In this document: positions 58,016 through 64,000 of the stretch, in pieces | Position numbering within the stretch: position 1 is the stretch's first letter | Layout: each line of letters starts with the position of its first letter | Assembly: GCA_030220185.1 (NCBI GenBank) | Contig: JASPKZ010002332.1 | Location: forward strand, 930,001-994,000 | Direction: 5' to 3' | DNA length: 64,000 bases | DNA from: Diploptera punctata | Taxonomy: Eukaryota > Arthropoda > Insecta > Blattodea > Blaberidae | Program-made: the position numbers and the translations under genes | The notes under the pieces: model-generated | Seen by the model: only the letters and a program-made list of their open reading frames with translations | Databases searched by the model: none | Told to the model about the DNA's origin: nothing

Positions 58016-58637
58016 TCCTCGAATTCGGCAGTAAACGGGAGAGATTTTGTCCTGGTGTTCATATATAGAATGGAAACGAACTGGCAAAGTTTCAGAGATT
58101 GTTCAGTTACCCTGACCATTTTGATGTAAAGAGTTCGTTTCTATTTTGTATTTATGTAATGCCTATTTAATGAAAAGATTAAGTTTTGATCTTTCCATTA
58201 AAATTTTATTTCACCAGATAGCCTTTTACATATCGGAATATTCTCCATACGATTTAAAGTTTCAGATGCTACCTTTGATTTGTTTCACTGTTTTATCATT
58301 CAATTCATATTTGTTGTTTTTTTTTTCATTTAAACTCAAAGTGAATTTTAAGTTCATCATCAACTCTCTTTCAAAATTATTACATTCAAACCTTTTGTAT
58401 TACAAGCGATTCAAAATACATTATAATACGATTAGGTAAATCCGAGGCACAATAGCTCCAAAGAGCTAAGGACATACGAACAGGTTATTGCCACGGGGTA
58501 GTACAGGGAATTATGTACTTAGCGCGGCGCAACCCGTCAACCTTAACTCAAGTTTTCTAAACTACTTTTCATATCAAGTAGTTACTTTTGTTAATACGAG
58601 GTCTAATGGATGTCTTTATAATGCCATTATTCAATAA
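58016..58637. other. Unassigned DNA
   Basis: A 97-codon frame at 58146-58439 has no motif. A GC-richer patch at 58480-58545 could belong to an unrecognised repeat. Confidence 0.45.
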
Positions 58638-58659
58638 TAATAGCAATAATAACAACAAC

Positions 58660-58721
<62 letters not shown>

Positions 58722-58769
58722 TAATAACAATAATAATAATAACAATAATAATGATAATAATAATAATAA
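58638..58769. repeat. (AAT)n microsatellite with AAC variants
   Basis: About 44 triplets, mostly AAT. It produces a poly-Asn artefact frame. Confidence 0.96.
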
Positions 58770-59231
58770 AATAATTTACGTGATGAAGATAAGATGATCA
58801 CTTCTCCATTCCAGCAGGCACAAACTGCAGAAATATTTATAATTACGAATTAACTATAATTAAATTAAAAACACTTACAAGGAAAATTCCATTAAACTAT
58901 CACAAGGAAATGTAGTTAGGGTCTCATTTAAAATAAATAGTGAAGATAAGTATGTTGCGAAATTATAGATTTTATAACCACTCCAAACGAAAACAGGCTC
59001 GTGCAAAAAATTCATACTCCGAGCCCGATGATAGAAGTTTATGATTATGCATGGTTAAGTAGATACATTTGCTTTGGAAGACAATTTAAATTAATTTGTA
59101 TGCTACATTGTTGAAGTGCAGTTGCATTTGTATTACTTTCTTCGTATTTGTAGCAAAAAAAAAGTTCATTTACCGAGAGGCATTCCAGTATCAATCTAAA
59201 GGACATAGAAACATAGAAGACCTAACAGTCT
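58770..59231. other. Unassigned DNA
   Basis: Nothing recognised. Confidence 0.45.
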
Positions 59232-61206
59232 AAGATCCGGACTTAAATCGACCTTCCCTCATCGAGTTTTCCAATAAAATTAATATTTATACAAAATTAC
59301 GTATAATTAAATAAAACGTGCTAGGGTTGCCATTCCATATTCCTGCACAGCTATTTTTAATTAAAGATTATTTGATTTTTTATAATTGTTATGAAGTTTC
59401 TAAAAAATATATCACCAATCAAGAATAGAATATATAAATAAAATGGCCTAGTGACGTTGCCTACATTTTCCAAGCAATAATGAAAGGTTTGCCAGGTACA
59501 AATAAGTAAGCGTGTATTAGTAATTTACTCTCATCGAGTTTCCTCATATAATTATATAAAATGTAGATAATATTATTACAAACATGATGATATAGGGTTG
59601 CCTTAGCAAAAGTAAGCAAATCTTAAGTTTCCTGCGATTTTATGTTTCAAGAATTGAATAAGAGAAATAACTAAAAATATAAATAAAAAGCATTCATCGT
59701 AACAAAATAGAATTAATAAATGAAAAAAAATCTACTTTTTAAAAACCAATTAGAAAGTTTATTTAAAAAGTTAAATACAATGTACAGTTAAAATACAAAG
59801 AGTTTAAATAATAACAATAGTTAATAATATTCAGAAGTAGCAATATTGAAATCAAATTCGGAGGTATAGTCATTGTATTTAGTTTCATTCTATTATTAGA
59901 CATTAATTTCATTATTATTCAATATGACAGATAATGAATTGTTCAATAACTATTATTGTAACTTTTTTGTATTCATATGTAACAGGTTTGTCCTGTCTAA
60001 TATGACTACTATTGTAATTTTTTTGTATTCATGTGTAACATATGTTTGTCCTGTTTTATATGACTATTATTGTATTTTTTTTTTGTATTCATATGTAACA
60101 TATGCTTGTTCTGGTGAGTGGAAGAGAAGGCCACATGGCCTTAACTCCACCAGGCTAAATAAATAAATCTAAAATCTAAAATTATTATAATAATGACGAT
60201 CCCTCAGATAACGATAATTATCGTTCTTTCTGTAATTTGTATAATATCATCAACTTTTAAGGGTGTTGGATCCCAGAGAAATCCTTATAAGCTTTAAATA
60301 GCCGTCCATATACCATCCGCAACATTTAGGCCGTAGTTTCACACAGCAAGGGTCAGTAGCTTTGAGCCATACAGAATTTACATTTATTGTGCGTATTTTT
60401 TATTTTATTGTAATGATTTCCAGAATGGTGGAATCGTATTTGAATTGAAGCTTTTATCTTTTATAAATTGTTTATTATCTTTATTGACTGATTAATTCGT
60501 TTGGGAAATACAAAATCTTGTATTATTCACATTGTGCACTGTTTTATGCCCATACATAAAAGCAGAAAACTCTTGAAGAACCTCAAATTTTTCGTCCATG
60601 AAAACGTCGGCAACATTTGTTAATGACGCAAGAGTTCTTGGAAAGTCTCATTAAAAAAATGAAAAGGTATGATTTTTTCTTTATTGTAAAAATCAGTGGT
60701 GTAATCGCAGCTGTTATTCTGCGTATATCGCATAGGTTTGTATGGTCAGTGTTTCTCCGTCACACTACGCTCTCGTACTCAATTCTTGAAACTTCAAATC
60801 GCGACAGCCCTAAGATTGGCTTACTTTTGCTATGGCAAGCCTATACCATGGGGTTTGTAATATTATTATCTACATTTTTATATAATTATATGAGGAAATT
60901 CGATGAGAGTAAATTACTAATACCTATTTGTACCTGGCAACCTTTCATTATTGTTTGGAAAACGGTAGGCAACCTCACTTTGGCATTTTATTTATATATT
61001 TTACTCTTGATTGGTGAATATTTCTTAAAAAACTACAAAACAACAATTATCAACAGTTTAATTAAATAATTTTTAATTAAAAATAACTATGCAGGGATAT
61101 GGAATGGCAACCCTAGCACGTTTTGTTTAATTATACATTATTTTGTAAAAAAAATGTATATTCATTTTATTAGGAAACTCGATGAGGAAAGGTCGATTTA
61201 AGTCCG
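59232..61206. mobile_element. Large inverted-repeat element, arms of about 420 bp
   Basis: Starting at 'cggacttaaatcgacc' (59239), the left arm to about 59650 is an inverted, roughly 80 percent similar copy of 60785-61206. Landmarks include 'tagggttgccattccatatt' and 'ctcatcgagtttcctcatat' with their reverse complements. Each arm has two diverged sub-repeats that contain 'ctcatcgag' and 'gggttgcc'. The central 1.1 kb holds tandem repeats and no transposase. The plus-strand frame at 60617-61069 (150 codons, hydrophobic) lies mostly in the right arm and has no counterpart in the left. Confidence 0.75.
59950..60180 (+). repeat. Three tandem units of about 57 bp plus a retroelement-like tail
   Basis: Units start near 59950, 60006 and 60062 with 'actattattgta' and share 'ttttttgtattcatatgtaa'. 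They are followed by 'gagtggaagagaaggccaca' and AAATAAATA, the same tail seen near 13358-13415. Confidence 0.8.
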
Positions 61207-61328
61207 CATCAAAGACTAGGCCTATAAGCAATGCTGGAAAAATCAAGAACAACTTGAGATATAGGACCAGGCTTAATATTGAGCTTAAACGTAAAGTACT
61301 CATGAAGATGAATTGTGTAGTTAAATTT
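61207..61328. other. Short spacer
   Basis: Nothing recognised between the large inverted repeat and the next element. Confidence 0.4.
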
Positions 61329-61966
61329 GACTATTTAACTCATGCCCCAAATTGGAGTCAAAGACCAATCACGTTTCAATGAATTTTATTTTAAACCAAT
61401 CACAGTCGTGTTTGACCTCGATATTTACCTCTTCTGTTTACCATATTAAAGAAAGCTCCTTCTTTTTAATATTCTGAATAGGTCAGAGCATTAGTTTGCA
61501 GTGACTGGCCCTCGAGCAAATACTTTGAATATAGGAAATAATGTACAGATTCCTTCGAACTACACATTTGATAATTGTGTATTCAATAATTGTGTTTTTA
61601 AATAATAATTTTACGGAGGTGTTTCCTAAAAAAATAATTAATAACCTATAATGTTCGTTATAATATATAGTTTGATGTGTTTCATAATTTCTCCACTAGG
61701 GTGCATTCTTACAATATTGCGACCCTATTGGGCAATAAATAATATTATCTAATTGCAGTGGATGAACAAAAGAAGCATAGTCAAAGATTTCTTATTTGTT
61801 TTCAAACATCGTCGTTTACATTAAAATATATAAATATTTTAAAATAACTATATTTAAATATTGATTTGTGAGCAAACATCTTAATTTTATTCGTTAAATA
61901 GTCCTAACAAATGCCACTCTTGATTTCCAAATCCTCTAGATAAATTAAAAATCACTCGTGGCATTA
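61329..61966 (+). mobile_element. Inverted-repeat element (MITE-like) copy D
   Basis: GACTATTTAAC at 61329 and inverted GTTAAATAGTC at 61893-61903. Then 'ccactcttgatttccaaatc' and the end 'cactcgtggcatta'. It lacks the SINE found in copy C, so it shows the uninterrupted state around 61655. Confidence 0.82.
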
Positions 61967-62620
61967 TGTATAATAATTGTAATACTAACAATATATTACT
62001 ATTATAGATTTCTAGCTCTGAAGTCATTTATATTTGTTTACAAAGGTTAGAATGTAAGGGTGCTGCTAGTATAGTAGGCGGAAAAAAACAAAACCAAACG
62101 AATAGTGTACAGGCCGCAAAACATGAAAAGTGGAGAACGATACGCGAAATGAATTTAACACTTTTACATCGCAAAACTTAATCAAATGGTATATAATCTG
62201 CCTAACTTGACAATGCAGCATTTCCCTCTTCAGTTCCGGCATAATAGTTGAACCAAACATCACCATGTGCTGGTACGCGACAGAACTAGATCTATTGTAG
62301 GAAGAAACAGAAGTGCTTGTGACGTGGACTTGATGGGGCTGAATATATTGGGTTTAAACCTCCGATTCTTCGGGTGAAAATTGCTATCTCTTGTCATGTT
62401 ATCTAGACACGCAACAGACGGCTAGTCTGGATACATTAATCTACTTACCATAAAATACAACCCTACCTCAACAATATTATATAAAAATTACCTAATTTAT
62501 ATTATCTTCCAAAACAAAGTTTATCTAATCAATATTCTGGAACATGACGTTATGCTAGTATCCAGGACTCACGTGAGGAATTTTCGCACAACCCTGTTTT
62601 CGTTTGGCGAGGTTGCGAAA
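61967..62620. other. Unassigned DNA
   Basis: Nothing recognised. Confidence 0.45.
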
Positions 62621-63290
62621 TATAGCATTTCTCAAATATGTTCATTCTTCACTATTTCTTTCTCATGCGAGATTCCAATTGGAACCATCTTGTACTTTCC
62701 TTTTTTAGTACACAATATGAATTTAATCAAGAAACGACAAACATTAATGGAATATTTTATGGGTTTAACAACACTATTTATTCTATAAGGATAATTCTGA
62801 CCTGTAAATTGTATCTAGGTATGCATTTTATATCGTTACGAAATAAGCATTTCTCAAATATGTTCACATTCACCGTTTATTTCTTATGTAAGATTCCGAG
62901 CGGGAGCATCGTGTATTTTTCTGGGTCCAGCCCAAATAAATGGCAATGTGAATAATGTGTGTGTGAATGCTTAATGATGCCAAACCAGGAACACCATAAC
63001 TTACTATATATCATCGTAGAGTAGAGTTCGTTTCATTGATTCCATTAAATATATAATTACAATGAACCTAAAATGCGGTGCAGTGTTACGGTTTTAAAAA
63101 CCCAAACCCATCTCTACTATCTAATCTAATCTTGTAGTTTCTTTCTTGTTATACAATATGAATTTAACAATGGAATGACGTCAACATTTATGGAATATTT
63201 TATGAGTTTAATAAACCCTGTTTATTCTATAAGGCAATTTTGAGCTGCAAATTGTGCAAGGATACGCTTTTTACGTCGTTAATATGCACA
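62621..63290. repeat. Diverged tandem repeat, unit about 227 bp
   Basis: 'agcatttctcaaatatgttc' at 62621 recurs at 62848. The following 70 bp also match. 'acaatatgaatttaa' plus 'tggaatattttatg' and 'ttattctataagg' (62712-62792) recur at 63158-63234. Copies are partial and diverged, and frames over them are unrelated. Confidence 0.7.
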
Positions 63291-64000
63291 TAACTCTAAA
63301 GCGATTCCTGGTTTTGTTTTTTACTACATATGGAGAAAACAAAGGAGAGAAATCATAAAAATTCCACGAAGTAATCCCTTGAACTAGAACGAATTACAAA
63401 AATAAAAACATATTGTACTTAAATTCGTTCCCCTATAAAAAGTAGAATTAACATCGTTTCTACTTGCGTATAGCTTCGCATTTTTAAAGACTGAACATTG
63501 ATAAGTTGTTAACTGTTGTTCTATGCGAAGAATAAATGTTGTGTTGAAATTCGAACATATTGTACTTACATGCTTTCTGTCAAGTCGTCATTTATCAGTC
63601 CTCTACATATTCTATGTCATCTCTTTACAAATATATGTTTCATATTATGTCGCCCACATTCAACATCGATTTCCACGCCTGTCGATAAATTACACACCTT
63701 ATATTCATCAATATTACAACGACATTATAATTTATAATAGTGAGTTTAAAATTATATTTTTTGTTTAGCCTATTTATTTTCTTTACATGAGTTGTAGGAT
63801 GGAAATTTATGAAGTAAATTAATTATATATATATATTTTTTGTTTAAGGTTTTTTATTTGCAACTTTAAAATATGAAACTGAAATTTAGATATTTAGATA
63901 ATGGATAAACCAACTCTGGATGGAATTAATATACCTGAAAGGAATAAAAAAAATGGAAATACAAATTAAAAAATATATTTTAGCGTCAGTGCGGAAAGTT
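63291..64000. other. Unassigned DNA
   Basis: Nothing recognised to the end of the window. Confidence 0.45.

Noticed and set aside
60617..61069. 150-codon hydrophobic frame, looks like a membrane protein
   Set aside because: It lies largely in one arm of a large inverted repeat, the other arm has no matching frame, and AT-rich sequence gives hydrophobic codons by chance.

Overview
This window looks like a repeat-dominated piece of an insect genome. It is AT-rich, full of (ATT)n, (AT)n and (CA)n microsatellites, and packed with decayed non-LTR retrotransposons, tRNA-derived SINEs, Tc1/mariner, pogo and Harbinger DNA transposons and Helitrons. The LINE and SINE types remind me of cockroaches and relatives (Blattodea), but that is an impression, not a search result. 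I found no convincing intact host gene. Nearly every open frame is a microsatellite translation, a fragment of a transposon protein, or an antisense shadow of one.

Layout. 1-7 kb: microsatellites, a 30/32-bp minisatellite, SINEs and a 0.9-kb Helitron. 7.8-11.8 kb: a minus-strand Jockey/CR1-like LINE split by a 1.4-kb TIR transposon with a decayed transposase. 11.9-15.3 kb: two RTE-like LINE copies, the second split by a 254-bp insert. 15.4-19.8 kb: a palindrome, a nested inverted-repeat/SINE copy, SINEs, a mariner-like remnant and a foldback element. 20.3-23.6 kb: RTE LINE, a second LINE, and a Harbinger element with a SINE inside. 24.7-27.7 kb: SINE, two abutting inverted-repeat elements and a pogo/Tigger element. 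30-34.4 kb: SINEs, one split by a LINE fragment. 34.6-39.9 kb: a plus-strand LINE that has taken in three DNA elements, one of which carries a foldback insert. 40-46.7 kb: LINE fragments, a deleted mariner, SINEs and a foldback element inside a LINE. 48-58 kb: SINEs, tRNA-like DNA, another foldback element, a LINE split by a second Helitron, and more LINE tails. 59-61 kb: a 2-kb element with about 420-bp inverted arms. 61-64 kb: a fourth inverted-repeat copy and diverged tandem repeats.

The most interesting signal is a set of short, mostly palindromic insertions (about 220-330 bp) at 14709-14962, 19583-19823, 38457-38787, 45775-46089 and 52016-52236. Each has target-site duplications of 6-17 bp. 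Each carries, in one orientation, a core like C/U-UGANRA, then a hairpin, then GAAA, then a short self-complementary helix, then a UH cleavage-like site, then bases that pair with those just before the core. That is the topology of a hammerhead ribozyme, as known from Penelope-like retroelements and retrozymes. No two genes here act as a pathway; the window reads as layered transposition history, and several insertion orders can be worked out to the base.
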